Source of the DNA: Granulicella sp. L46
Lineage (GTDB): Bacteria > Acidobacteriota > Terriglobia > Terriglobales > Acidobacteriaceae
DNA: 64,000 nucleotides
Reading direction: 5' to 3'
Assembly: GCF_009765785.1 (NCBI RefSeq)
Contig: NZ_LMUT01000012.1
Span: 1,039,319-1,103,318, forward strand
Shown here: positions 36,234-44,800 of the stretch, one piece after another
Layout: every line of letters begins with the position of its first letter
Numbering within the stretch: position 1 is the first letter of the stretch
The notes under the pieces: model-generated
What the model was told of the DNA's origin: nothing
What the model saw: only the letters and a program-made list of their open reading frames with translations
The model's database searches: none
Translations under genes and position numbers: made by a program

Positions 36234-37478
36234 CTAGACCGGATCGCACTCCTTAGCCGGCACATGCACCCGCGCCTCTCCATGCGTGCGGCTGTATCCC
36301 GTAAAATGCCGAATCCCCGCCGCGGCAATCAATACCAGCGCCAGTCCGCACACCCCATTCCATCCCCAACGCCACCACGCCCAACCCGCCAGCGCCGACC
36401 CCATCGCACCGCCCGCAAAAAATATCGTCATATAGATCGTATTCAGCCGACTCCGCGCCCCCGCTCCCAACCCAAAAATCCGCGTTTGGTTGCCCACCTG
36501 CATCATCTGCTGGCCCACATCCAGCGCCACCACCCCCACCACCAACGCCACCATGTGCCATGCAGTCGACGCCCGCAAGCCCTCCGTCACCAGCAGCCAA
36601 ATATACGAGCCCGTCATCACCGCGCCCGCCGCTGTCACCACGAACCGTGTCCCCCGCTTGTCCGCCAGCCATCCCGCAAACGGCGCAACCAGCGCACCCG
36701 CCGCGCCCACAATCCCAAACGTCCCCGCCACGCCCGGCCCCAGCCCATAATGCGAATTCAGCAGGTACGCCAACGTTGTCCAGAAGCAGCTGAATGACGC
36801 AAATGTCAACGCCCCCAGCACGCCCGCCTCGCGCAACAGCGGCTCAGTCCTGAACAGCGTCCACAACGACCGCATCGCCTGCCCATACGTCAGCGACTCT
36901 CGCGGCAGCATCCTCGGCATCACCTTCCACATCACTGGCACGAAAGACAAATTCAGCACCGCGGCCACCAAAAACACCGATCGCCATCCCGCCACGTTCG
37001 CCAGCCATCCCGCAAACGTCCGCGCCAGCAGAATCCCCAGCAACAGCCCCGTCATCACCGTCCCAATCGCTTTGCCCCGCTGATCATGGTTCACCAGGTC
37101 TGGAGCAATCGGCAACACCACGTGCGTCACCGCGGCCATCAACCCCACCAGCGCGCTCGCAACAATCATCCACGCCAAACCCTGTGCGAGCGCCGCCAAC
37201 ACCAGCGCCACGCTCACCGCCGCATACATCCGCATCATCAGCGAGCGCCGCTCCGCCACATCGCCCAGCGGCACAAAGAATAAAATCCCCGCCGCATAGC
37301 CCAGCTGCGTCGCCACCGCCACCCACTCCATCGCCCGCGCATCGCGCCCAAACGTCTTGCCCATCACCAGCAACAGCGGCTGGTTAAAGTAAATCGACGC
37401 CACGCCCACCGCGCACGCCACGCCTAGGAACGGCAGTGCCCATCGTCCCGCCATCGCACTCTGCTGCCTATCGTCCAA
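36234..37478 (-). CDS. MFS transporter
   Basis: 414 residues with about twelve hydrophobic helices in two six-helix halves. The loop between helices 2 and 3 carries a degenerate MFS signature (FVPLGDVAERRSLM), and ADKRGTRFV marks the second half. The nearest type is drug/sugar efflux proteins of the YnfM/arabinose-efflux group; the substrate is unknown. TTG at 37478 has GAGG seven bases upstream; ATG at 37454, eight codons later, is an alternative with a weaker site. It converges with the GT2-GtrA gene (4-bp gap) and diverges from mnmA. Confidence 0.9.
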   Translation of the reverse strand: MDDRQQSAMAGRWALPFLGVACAVGVASIYFNQPLLLVMGKTFGRDARAMEWVAVATQLGYAAGILFFVPLGDVAERRSLMMRMYAAVSVALVLAALAQGLAWMIVASALVGLMAAVTHVVLPIAPDLVNHDQRGKAIGTVMTGLLLGILLARTFAGWLANVAGWRSVFLVAAVLNLSFVPVMWKVMPRMLPRESLTYGQAMRSLWTLFRTEPLLREAGVLGALTFASFSCFWTTLAYLLNSHYGLGPGVAGTFGIVGAAGALVAPFAGWLADKRGTRFVVTAAGAVMTGSYIWLLVTEGLRASTAWHMVALVVGVVALDVGQQMMQVGNQTRIFGLGAGARSRLNTIYMTIFFAGGAMGSALAGWAWWRWGWNGVCGLALVLIAAAGIRHFTGYSRTHGEARVHVPAKECDPV

Positions 37479-37554
37479 ACAACAACCTCAACTCTCAGCC
37501 CAATCGGATTTCCCGCAAACTGCGCCGCAGACTATCATCTTACCTAAGGCCTTT

Positions 37555-38679
37555 ATGTCTCAGCAGGACACCATTGCCGTAGCCATGTCCGGTGGCGTCG
37601 ACTCCTCCGCCGTCGCCGCGCTCCTGCACGCCCAGGGACACCCTCTCGTCGGCCTCACCCTCCAGCTCTGGAACCAGCGCCGCCTCGCCGCCAACTACGC
37701 CGACCTCGGCCTCCCCGAAACCGTCCCCCAGGGCCGCTGCTGCTCCATCGACGACGTCTACGACGCTCGCCATGTAGCCGAGCACCTCGGCATCCCCTAC
37801 TACCTCGTCAACGCCCAGGACCGCTTCGAAGCCGAGGTCGTCCGCCCCTTCGTCAGCGAGTACCTCGCCGGCCGTACCCCCATTCCCTGCACCCTCTGCA
37901 ACAACCACCTCAAGTTCGATCAGCTCCTCCTGACCGCCCGCCAGATCGGCGCGGAGCGCATCGCCACCGGCCACTACGCCCGCAATCACTACGACGGAGC
38001 CCGCGGCCGTTGGATCCTCTCTCGCCCAGCCGACCGCAGCAAGGACCAGACCTACTTCCTCTTCGGCCTCACACAAGACCAGCTCTCCCGCACCCTCTTC
38101 CCCCTCGGCGAAATGCAGAAGCCAGCCGTCCGCTCCATGGCCGCCGACCACGGCCTCGATCTAGCCCAGAAGCCCGACTCGCAGGAAATCTGCTTCATCC
38201 CCGGCGGCAGCTACCAGAGCTTCCTCACCGCCTACCTCGCCGAGCAGGGTGAGCCCCTCCCCGATTCCTCCGGCGAACTTGTCTCCACATCCGGCGAAGT
38301 CGCAGGCCGCCACGAAGGCATCCACGCCTTCACCGTAGGCCAGCGCAAGGGCCTCGGCCTCAGCAGCCCCGACCCGCTGTACGTCCTAAAGATTCATCCC
38401 GATTCCCATCAGGTAGAAGTCGGCCCCGACGATCAGCTTCTCTCCACCCGCCTAACCGCCAACCGCCTCAACTGGGTCTCCATCCCCGAGCCCTCTGAGC
38501 CCATCCGCGTGGCCATCAAGATCCGCCACCGCCACGAGCCCGCTCCCGCAACCCTCCGCGTGACCGGCCCCGACACCATCGAAGCCGTCTTCGACGAACC
38601 CCAGCGCGCCATCACCCCCGGCCAGTCCGCAGTCTTCTACCAGGACGACGAAGTAGCCGGCGGCGGCTGGATCTTCTAA
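37555..38679 (+). CDS. mnmA: tRNA-specific 2-thiouridylase MnmA
   Basis: 374 residues, standard length. The PP-loop motif SGGVDSSAVA (about 12-21) binds ATP. Catalytic cysteines lie in PCTLCNNHLKF (about 110-120) and EICFIPGGSY (about 213-222), and TGHYAR and KDQTYFL are family hallmarks. It makes 2-thiouridine at wobble position 34 of Lys, Glu and Gln tRNAs with IscS-derived sulfur. The GRCCSIDDVYDAR insert near 60 is seen in acidobacterial-type forms. It is a single gene with its own upstream region. Confidence 0.96.
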   Translation: MSQQDTIAVAMSGGVDSSAVAALLHAQGHPLVGLTLQLWNQRRLAANYADLGLPETVPQGRCCSIDDVYDARHVAEHLGIPYYLVNAQDRFEAEVVRPFVSEYLAGRTPIPCTLCNNHLKFDQLLLTARQIGAERIATGHYARNHYDGARGRWILSRPADRSKDQTYFLFGLTQDQLSRTLFPLGEMQKPAVRSMAADHGLDLAQKPDSQEICFIPGGSYQSFLTAYLAEQGEPLPDSSGELVSTSGEVAGRHEGIHAFTVGQRKGLGLSSPDPLYVLKIHPDSHQVEVGPDDQLLSTRLTANRLNWVSIPEPSEPIRVAIKIRHRHEPAPATLRVTGPDTIEAVFDEPQRAITPGQSAVFYQDDEVAGGGWIF

Positions 38680-38743
38680 CTCACCCTCTCGCCCACCAAT
38701 CCGGGTCTCCATGCAATATCTCTAAGACAGACACGCCCGGCGT

Positions 38744-39301
38744 TTATCTCCGCCCAAACGGCGATCTTGCCGCCAGAGTCTCAACCGCAGCCCGCACGCC
38801 CGCGATCACTCCCGCAACCTGCTTCAGCGGCGCTTTGATCCCATGCTGCACGGTCTGCGAGATCTCCTCGGTAGCCTGCATCGCATCAGTCACGATGTTA
38901 TCCGCGCGCTGCACCTGCACTCGCGTGCGCCCATTGATGTCGCGCATCGTCGCATTCAATTCGGTCATGGTCGCGCCCAGTTCGTCCACCTTCACCCGCA
39001 CGGTCGACGAGATGTGCTCGGCACTCTCCCCAACGCTCTTCACCTTGGGCTCAAGCTCCTTCAGAATGTTTGCGGTCCGATCCATAATCGGCCCCGTCTT
39101 CGTCTCCACGATGTCCGCAATTACGCTGACCTTGTGCAGCAGCTTCGCCCCAAATGCGGCGCCCACAAGCACGCCAATCGCCTGCGCCACCAGCGCTAGC
39201 GCGATGACCGCGAGAAAGAGCATCGCCCAATGAATATCGCGTTGCGTCAACTCCGAAGTCGACTGGAAGATAACCACTGCTACGCTACTCAGTACCGGCA
39301 T
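38744..39301 (-). CDS. DUF948-like membrane-anchored coiled-coil protein
   Basis: 185 residues. One transmembrane helix (about 29-52, LFLAVIALALVAQAIGVLVGAAFG) is followed by a long, almost wholly helical/coiled-coil region (about 55-180; DRTANILKELEPKVKSVGES). This matches small Bacillus-type general stress proteins of the DUF948 group. AGGAG precedes the ATG. It is followed 184 bp upstream by a YtxH gene on the same strand, and DUF948 and YtxH proteins often co-occur as stress proteins. No enzymatic role is expected. Confidence 0.8.
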   Translation of the reverse strand: MPVLSSVAVVIFQSTSELTQRDIHWAMLFLAVIALALVAQAIGVLVGAAFGAKLLHKVSVIADIVETKTGPIMDRTANILKELEPKVKSVGESAEHISSTVRVKVDELGATMTELNATMRDINGRTRVQVQRADNIVTDAMQATEEISQTVQHGIKAPLKQVAGVIAGVRAAVETLAARSPFGRR

Positions 39302-39485
39302 GACTCTGCTCCTGTTCGCCCTGCAAACTGTTGATCGTTACTATCTTGTGCGTTTCCTGCACATCCATGCAAGTGCCGCAGTCGCACATCCACTGCCCAC
39401 CAGCAGCCAATCGCGACGAAGGGCCGGCAGTCACCGGCCCTTATCGCAACAAGTCGTCACCTATTTCAACCACGAACCAATCAGC

Positions 39486-39911
39486 CTAGACAACCGGCGT
39501 CGAATCGTTCGTCTTCGACACATACGCTTCCTTGCCAGCATCCATGGCAGCCTTCGCCGCGTCGGCCTGTGTCTGGATCAGGTCCTTGCCCTTGTCCACA
39601 TACTGCGACCACTGGGTGCGTCCCTTGTCGTAAAACTCCTTGCCTTTGTCGACATAATCCGCCGCAACCTGCTTGCTCTTGTCCACATAATCGCTCGCAG
39701 CCTGCTTGCCCTGCTCGGCATAAGCTGCCGCCTGGGTCTTGCCCTGCTCATAGAGGTCGTTCGCGCGATCTTTCGCTTCAAGCGCGCCGGCCCTCAGGTC
39801 GTCGCGGGTCTCTTTGCCCGACTTCGGCGCGTACAACACACCAACCAGCGCCCCGATACCCAGCCCTGCCAGAAACCATCCGAATCCGCCTGCGCTGTCA
39901 TTGTCTGCCAT
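39486..39911 (-). CDS. YtxH-domain stress protein with LEA-like 11-residue repeats
   Basis: 141 residues. A glycine-rich hydrophobic N-terminus GGFGWFLAGLGIGALVGVLYAPKSGKETRD (read as two parts, residues 8-23 and 24-37) is the YtxH signature. The rest is hydrophilic and helical, with near-11-residue repeats (YAEQGKQAASD, YVDKSKQVAAD, YVDKGKDLIQT) like group 3 LEA proteins. Such proteins are linked to general and desiccation stress. AGGAGAGTGTA gives a good ribosome site. Confidence 0.85.
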   Translation of the reverse strand: MADNDSAGGFGWFLAGLGIGALVGVLYAPKSGKETRDDLRAGALEAKDRANDLYEQGKTQAAAYAEQGKQAASDYVDKSKQVAADYVDKGKEFYDKGRTQWSQYVDKGKDLIQTQADAAKAAMDAGKEAYVSKTNDSTPVV

Positions 39912-40402
39912 TACACTCTCCTATCGAGACTTAACCTTCTGCGACAGCATACTCTCTTCCGGCTTGTAAATAGTTCGAAATTCCGGTCGTAGAAACCCAT
40001 CGCTTGCTGTAGTCTCTCTCTTACTGGATGCCTCAACAACACCCGCGGGTTGCGTCCCCCGCCGCTCCTGCACACGTCCCTGGCCCCCACGCTCAAACGT
40101 CCTTTGCACGCAGCCTCAAGTACAGACCTCCTTACAGCTAGGCAGCCGGTCCGCACTCCTCCTCCGAGCACCCCTACCCCTCCACTTTGCATCCAACGGA
40201 CGTAATGCAGTCCAACAATTTGTCCCTCCTGCCGCCGCGTCACTGGCTTCATCGTAGCGCCATGCATCGCTCCTTTTGCAGCTTCACCCGTTTCCACGGC
40301 GTCTAACCACCTAACGATGGAGATCGGCCGAAACCCCCGCCTCTCCGCCCTGTCTCGCGCGGAGCTTTTCCGCCCACCAGCCTCTCAGAAGGAATCACGA
40401 CC
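39912..40402. other. 491-bp intergenic region without a supported gene
   Basis: It lies between divergent YtxH (-) and GH57 (+) genes and should hold both promoters. The left 100 bp are AT-richer (CGGCTTGTAAATAGTTCG near 39960). Frames present on either strand have atypical composition and no ribosome sites, and I see no RNA gene. AAGGAATCACGACC before 40403 is the ribosome site of the GH57 gene. Confidence 0.6.
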
Positions 40403-42361
40403 TTGAGCGCGCAAACATCCCAGGCCAACCGCTCCCATCCCGACCGAAAGCCCGCTGGCTTCCTCTCGTTTACCCTCCACGCCCATCTCCCCTGGGTCGT
40501 CAACCACGGCACCTGGCCTCATGGCATCGAGTGGCTTCACGAAGCCGCTGCCGAAACTTACCTTCCGCTCCTCCGCGTCCTCGGCAATCTCGAGCGCGAC
40601 GGCATCGCCCTCAACTGCAGCCTCAATCTCTCGCCGATCCTCCTCGAGCAGCTCGCCCACCCCGTCTTCAAGACCGAATTCCCCCGCTATCTCGATCGCA
40701 AGATCCTCTCCGCCCGCGAAGACGAAGCCTACTTCCTCTCCGTCAGCGAATTTCACTACGCCGAGCTCGCCCGCTTCTGGCAGAAGTACTTCACCGACGC
40801 CCTCACCGACTTCCAGGCCCTCGACGGCGACATCATCAAAGGTTTTCGCCACTTCAACGACGCCGGCCTCATCGAGATCATCACCTGCTGCGCCACCCAC
40901 GGCTACATGCCGCTGCTCGGCACCGACGAAAGCGTTCGCGCCCAGGTCCGCACCGCCGTCACCGCCCACCAGCGCCACATCGGCAAACACCCCCGCGGCA
41001 TCTGGGCGCCCGAGTGCGGCTATCGCCCCGCCGGCCTCTGGAACTATCCCGTCACCCAGCAGGACGGCTCACCCATCGCTCCCGGCTTCAACCGCATCGG
41101 CATTGAACAGGCCATCAGCGAATCCGGCATCGACTTCTTTTTCGTCGACACGCACCTCGTCGAAGAGTCCGCCCGCACACCGTCCCCCTACGAGCTCCGC
41201 GATGGCGCCATCGTCCGCTCCACCGACGAGCCCATGACCCACAACGACTATCGCCGCCTCTACCAGCCCTACTACGTCCATGGATCCTCCGCACCCGCAG
41301 AGCAGCAGCACCCCGTCACCGTCTTCCCTCGCGACCCGACAACCGGCACCCAGGTCTGGTCCGGCAACTTCGGCTATCCCGGCGACAGTAACTATCTCGA
41401 CTTCCACAAGAAACGCTGGCCCGGCGGTCATCGCTACTGGACCGTCACCGGCGCCAACGTCGACATGGCTGACAAGCAGCCCTACGATCCAGCCCGCGCC
41501 GCCGAGCGCACCCAGGCCCACGCGTCGCACTTTGTTCATCTAGTCTGGGAAGCCCTCAACGCCGCCATGAACGACGCAGTCCCTCCCATTCTCTCTTCGC
41601 CCTTCGACGCCGAGCTCTTCGGTCATTGGTGGTTCGAAGGCCCACAGTGGCTCGAGGCCGTCGCTCGCACGCTCCACGACTATCCCATCGGCATCCATCT
41701 CACCTCCGGCTCTCAATACCTCGATCAATTCCCCCGCGCCGGCTTCATCCAGATGCACGAGGGCTCCTGGGGCGCCGAAGGCACCAACCACGTCTGGATG
41801 AATCCCGAGACCTCCTGGACCTACGCCCAGATCTATCCCGCCGAGCTCTACCTCCGCGACGTCTGCACCGCCGGCACGTGGAAGCCCGACGGCCATGCCA
41901 ACCAGCCCATCCTCGAACGCGTCGTCAAACAGCTCTGCCGTGAACTCCTCCTCCTCGAATCCTCTGACTGGCAGTTCCTCATCACCACCGGCGCCGCCAG
42001 AGACTACGCCGAGCTCCGCTTCGAGACCCACATGGATCAGTTCAATGAACTCAAATCCATCTGGCAGCACCTGGAATCCCACGGCGACATCACCTCCGAA
42101 CAGGAAGAACGCCTCGCCGCCATCGAAGCGCGCGATAGCATCTTCCCCGACATCGACCCCGACTTGTGGGCCGTCGGCTCCCGCCAGCATCGCGCCCCGG
42201 ACTCTCCCCACTCGCACGCCGCCGGCGACACGCCCAACCACCTCAAGCTCCCCACCGCCGATCCTCCATCCAACAATGGCTCGTCGGCCCGGCACGCATC
42301 ACCCGATCACGACCCCTCCCCCATCCCAATTCCGAAGTACGATCCCACCCCTTCTGCCTGA
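40403..42361 (+). CDS. GH57 1,4-alpha-glucan branching enzyme
   Basis: 652 residues. It has the GH57 motifs HAHLPWV near residue 26, the catalytic nucleophile Glu204 in GIWAPECGYRPAG, the acid/base Asp402 in SPFDAELFGHWWFEG, and a DUF1957-type C-terminal helical domain (about 450-570). These are hallmarks of branching enzymes of the AmyC/TK1436 type, which add alpha-1,6 branches to glycogen-like glucan in the cytoplasm; there is no signal peptide. The last 70 residues are a low-complexity Pro/Ser/His tail. The start is TTG at 40403, with AAGGA about nine bases upstream; no nearer ATG conserves the N-terminus. Confidence 0.92.
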   Translation: MSAQTSQANRSHPDRKPAGFLSFTLHAHLPWVVNHGTWPHGIEWLHEAAAETYLPLLRVLGNLERDGIALNCSLNLSPILLEQLAHPVFKTEFPRYLDRKILSAREDEAYFLSVSEFHYAELARFWQKYFTDALTDFQALDGDIIKGFRHFNDAGLIEIITCCATHGYMPLLGTDESVRAQVRTAVTAHQRHIGKHPRGIWAPECGYRPAGLWNYPVTQQDGSPIAPGFNRIGIEQAISESGIDFFFVDTHLVEESARTPSPYELRDGAIVRSTDEPMTHNDYRRLYQPYYVHGSSAPAEQQHPVTVFPRDPTTGTQVWSGNFGYPGDSNYLDFHKKRWPGGHRYWTVTGANVDMADKQPYDPARAAERTQAHASHFVHLVWEALNAAMNDAVPPILSSPFDAELFGHWWFEGPQWLEAVARTLHDYPIGIHLTSGSQYLDQFPRAGFIQMHEGSWGAEGTNHVWMNPETSWTYAQIYPAELYLRDVCTAGTWKPDGHANQPILERVVKQLCRELLLLESSDWQFLITTGAARDYAELRFETHMDQFNELKSIWQHLESHGDITSEQEERLAAIEARDSIFPDIDPDLWAVGSRQHRAPDSPHSHAAGDTPNHLKLPTADPPSNNGSSARHASPDHDPSPIPIPKYDPTPSA

Positions 42362-42409
42362 TCGCGCCCGCCTGCATCTAACTGCATCAGTTGTTCCATT
42401 CGCTACCAG

Positions 42410-43438
42410 ATGAGCTCTTCTCCCTTCACCCACCCATCCCGGCCCCGCTCCCCACAACGCCCCCTACGCCCCCAGCTGGTCCCTCGCTCGCGCCCTCGCT
42501 ACTCCGCCCTTTCCCTCTGGCATCTCCTCTCCCTCGACGCGCCCACCGTAGCCACCCTCTGGACCGTCTTCATCGCCCGCTGCTCCCACCTCCATCTCCC
42601 CTGGACCGAGCCAGCCGCCATGTTCCTCGCCGTCTGGATGATCTATGCCGCCGACCGCCTGCTAGACGCCCGCCTCGCCGACACCCCGCCTCTCGAATCT
42701 CGCCTCTCTCCCACCGACCTCGAAACCCGCCACCGCTTCCACCACGCTCACCGCACCGCCTTCCTCGCCTTCATCGTCTTCAGCTCCATCGCTCTAGCCG
42801 TTCTTCTCCACCGCATCGACTCAGGCGCCCTCCACCTCTACGCCCTTCTCGCCACGCTCCTCGCGGCGTGGATGCTCCTGATCCACATCCGCCCCGCACC
42901 CAACGGCCCTACCGGCCGCCTTCCCAAGGAGCTAGCTGTCGGCATCTTCTTCCCCGCGGCCGTATTCATCCCCACCCTCGTCCGCACCACCCCCACTGCC
43001 GCCGCCATCCACTTCATCGGCTCAGCCGCCAATTGGATCCGCCCCAGCCTTCTGCCTTCCGCCCTCCTTTTCGCCGCCGTCTGCACCCTCAACTGCCTCT
43101 GCCTCTACGCCTGGGAACACCCCACACCCCGCAACCAGGAACTGTCCACAGACGACCCACCACCTACAGCCGAAATACCACACCAGCAAGCCCATTGGAC
43201 AACCCGCTGGGCCACCTCCCATCTCACCACCATCGCCCTCGTGATCCTCGCCGCCTCTACCATCGCGTCGGTCAGCCGCGCGCTCCCCATCGCCCTTCCG
43301 GCCCTCGCCTGCTCCCTCAGCACCGCGGCCCTCTTCGCCCTCAATCTCTACCGCCGCCGCCTCTCCCCCATCCACCTCCGCGCCACCGCTGACCTCGTAC
43401 TCCTCACCCCGATCCTCTTCCTTCCCTTCGTTCGATGA
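42410..43438 (+). CDS. Polytopic membrane protein, UbiA-like in layout
   Basis: 342 residues. The first 40 residues are Arg/Pro-rich and then about eight hydrophobic helices follow. The second helix is followed by YAADRLLDARL (about 80-90), which recalls the first Asp-rich motif of UbiA prenyltransferases, but only two Asp are present and a clear second Asp motif is missing; a Pro/Thr-rich linker lies near 240-265. Its stop overlaps the next start (ATGA), so it is co-translated with a methyltransferase, a pairing that would fit quinone or isoprenoid modification. The catalytic role is unproven; the family name is inference. Confidence 0.65.
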   Translation: MSSSPFTHPSRPRSPQRPLRPQLVPRSRPRYSALSLWHLLSLDAPTVATLWTVFIARCSHLHLPWTEPAAMFLAVWMIYAADRLLDARLADTPPLESRLSPTDLETRHRFHHAHRTAFLAFIVFSSIALAVLLHRIDSGALHLYALLATLLAAWMLLIHIRPAPNGPTGRLPKELAVGIFFPAAVFIPTLVRTTPTAAAIHFIGSAANWIRPSLLPSALLFAAVCTLNCLCLYAWEHPTPRNQELSTDDPPPTAEIPHQQAHWTTRWATSHLTTIALVILAASTIASVSRALPIALPALACSLSTAALFALNLYRRRLSPIHLRATADLVLLTPILFLPFVR

Positions 43439-44085
43439 CGCCCCAGCAGCGCGCTGAACCAAACTTCGACCGCGTAGCCCGCATCTATCGCTTCGCCGAA
43501 TACCTCTCCCTGGGCCCGCTGCTCCAGCGCACCCGCACCCACTTCCTCCACGATCTCCCACCTCGCCATCAAGCCCTCGTCCTCGGCGACGGCGACGGCC
43601 GCTTCCTAGCCCGCCTCCTCGCACACCGGCCCCACCTAAGCGCCCTCGCCGTCGACACCAGCGCAACCATGCTTCAACTTCTCCATCACCGCTGCCAACC
43701 CTACATCCATCGCGTCCGAACCCTCCAGGCCTCTGCCCTCACCGTCACTCCACCTCCCGATACCGACCTCATCGTCACCCACTTCTTCCTCGACTGCCTT
43801 ACCCAGCCCGAGCTCACCACCCTCACCCACCAAATCGCTGCGAACACCGCCCCCGGAACCCTCTGGCTCCTCTCCGACTTCGCCATCCCCCAACGCGCAC
43901 TCCTCCGCCCCCTCGCCGCCCTCTACATTCGCTTCCTCTACTTCGCCTTCCGCATCCTCACCGGCCTCCGCGTCACCCATCTCCCCGACCCGCAATCCAC
44001 CCTCACCTCCGCAGGCTTCACCCGCGTCGCCCGCCACGAACTCCTTTGCGGCCTTCTTTACACAGAAATCTGGCAACTCCATTAG
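43435..44085 (+). CDS. SAM-dependent class I methyltransferase
   Basis: 216 residues. The Rossmann-type SAM site ALVLGDGDGRFLARLL (about 47-62) is followed by an acidic residue at the end of strand 2 (ALAVDTSATML) and motif II/III-like TDLIVTHFFLDCL. The N-terminus AEPNFDRVARIYRFAEYLSLGP resembles UbiE/methyltransferase-11 enzymes. The start overlaps the stop of the polytopic protein by 4 bp, so the pair is coupled. The substrate is unknown; a membrane-borne lipid made or bound by the neighbour is plausible. Confidence 0.82.
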   Translation: MTPQQRAEPNFDRVARIYRFAEYLSLGPLLQRTRTHFLHDLPPRHQALVLGDGDGRFLARLLAHRPHLSALAVDTSATMLQLLHHRCQPYIHRVRTLQASALTVTPPPDTDLIVTHFFLDCLTQPELTTLTHQIAANTAPGTLWLLSDFAIPQRALLRPLAALYIRFLYFAFRILTGLRVTHLPDPQSTLTSAGFTRVARHELLCGLLYTEIWQLH

Positions 44086-44102
44086 AATCGCTCTAGAGCC
44101 TC

Positions 44103-44258
44103 ATGCAGACAGCTCTCCAATCCGTAAACGATCCACAATCAGACCCCGAGCCAGCCGCACCCTCGCTGCCCGCACCCGACCCCGGCATCTTCCAACCCCA
44201 AACCCCGCAACCCCAACCACCCACTACCGTTCCACCGCATCTCACCCCTAAGCAATGA
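44103..44258 (+). CDS. Putative 51-residue proline-rich small protein coupled to sixA
   Basis: A 51-codon frame (MQTALQSVNDPQSDPEPAAP...) fills the gap between the methyltransferase and sixA. It ends in a TGA that overlaps the sixA ATG (ATGA), the same coupling used by neighbouring genes. Composition is about 35 percent Pro with Gln, Ala and Thr, and no domain is visible. No strong ribosome site precedes it (TAGAGCC about 6 bases upstream). It may be a real small protein or a leader that couples translation to sixA; chance is also possible in such C-rich DNA. Confidence 0.35.
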   Translation: MQTALQSVNDPQSDPEPAAPSLPAPDPGIFQPQTPQPQPPTTVPPHLTPKQ

Positions 44259-44800
44259 ACCTATTCATCCTTCGTCACGCCAGCGCCGGTAGTCCTCGCG
44301 CCAATCCGCTCCTCGACCTCAAGCGTCCCATCGATAAGGACGGCAAGACTCAGTGCCTCCAGCTGGCCCACGTCCTCAACGCCCTCAATCTCAACTTCGA
44401 TCTCGTCGTCTCCAGCCCGCTCAAGCGCGCTCAGCAGACCGCCCAGCTCGTCGCCACCGAGACTGGCTACGAACAGAAGCTCCTCATCTCGAACGCCCTC
44501 GCCCCCGCCGCTACCTTCGCCCAGTTCCAGCGGCTTCTGCGCGACAGCTCCACCTCCGAGAACATTCTCGTCGTAGGCCACAACCCCAACCTCACCCAGT
44601 TCCTCGGTCAACTCCTTGGCGTCGGCGCAAACGCTGAAACATCCGGGACCCCACGCGTCCGCCTGCGCAAAGGATCGCTCGCACGCGTCAACTTGCAGCG
44701 CGGCAGCGCAGTCCTTCAGTCCCTGATTGATCCCCGCGTTGTCCGAGCGCTCTACACCACTTCAATCAAGAGCTCGCGCCGAAAGACCTCGCGGAAATAA
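44255..44800 (+). CDS. sixA: Phosphohistidine phosphatase SixA
   Basis: 181 residues. The histidine-phosphatase signature is LFILRHASAG (nucleophile His8), with VVSSPLKRAQQTA (second Arg) and VVGHNPNLTQF (proton-donor His about 109) in order. SixA dephosphorylates histidine phosphotransfer proteins, shown for ArcB/NPr in enteric bacteria. The C-terminal Lys/Arg/Ser tail (SSRRKTSRK) is extra. The last 49 bp overlap the 3' end of the exopolyphosphatase gene on the other strand. Confidence 0.9.
   Translation: MNLFILRHASAGSPRANPLLDLKRPIDKDGKTQCLQLAHVLNALNLNFDLVVSSPLKRAQQTAQLVATETGYEQKLLISNALAPAATFAQFQRLLRDSSTSENILVVGHNPNLTQFLGQLLGVGANAETSGTPRVRLRKGSLARVNLQRGSAVLQSLIDPRVVRALYTTSIKSSRRKTSRK

Noticed and set aside
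39911..40297. Minus-strand frame in the YtxH-GH57 gap
   Set aside because: No ribosome site, no domain, atypical composition; it overlaps the YtxH start region.
42391..43392. Plus-strand frame of 333 codons over the UbiA-like gene
   Set aside because: Arg/Pro/His-rich shadow in another frame; the other frame shows clear membrane helices and gene coupling.
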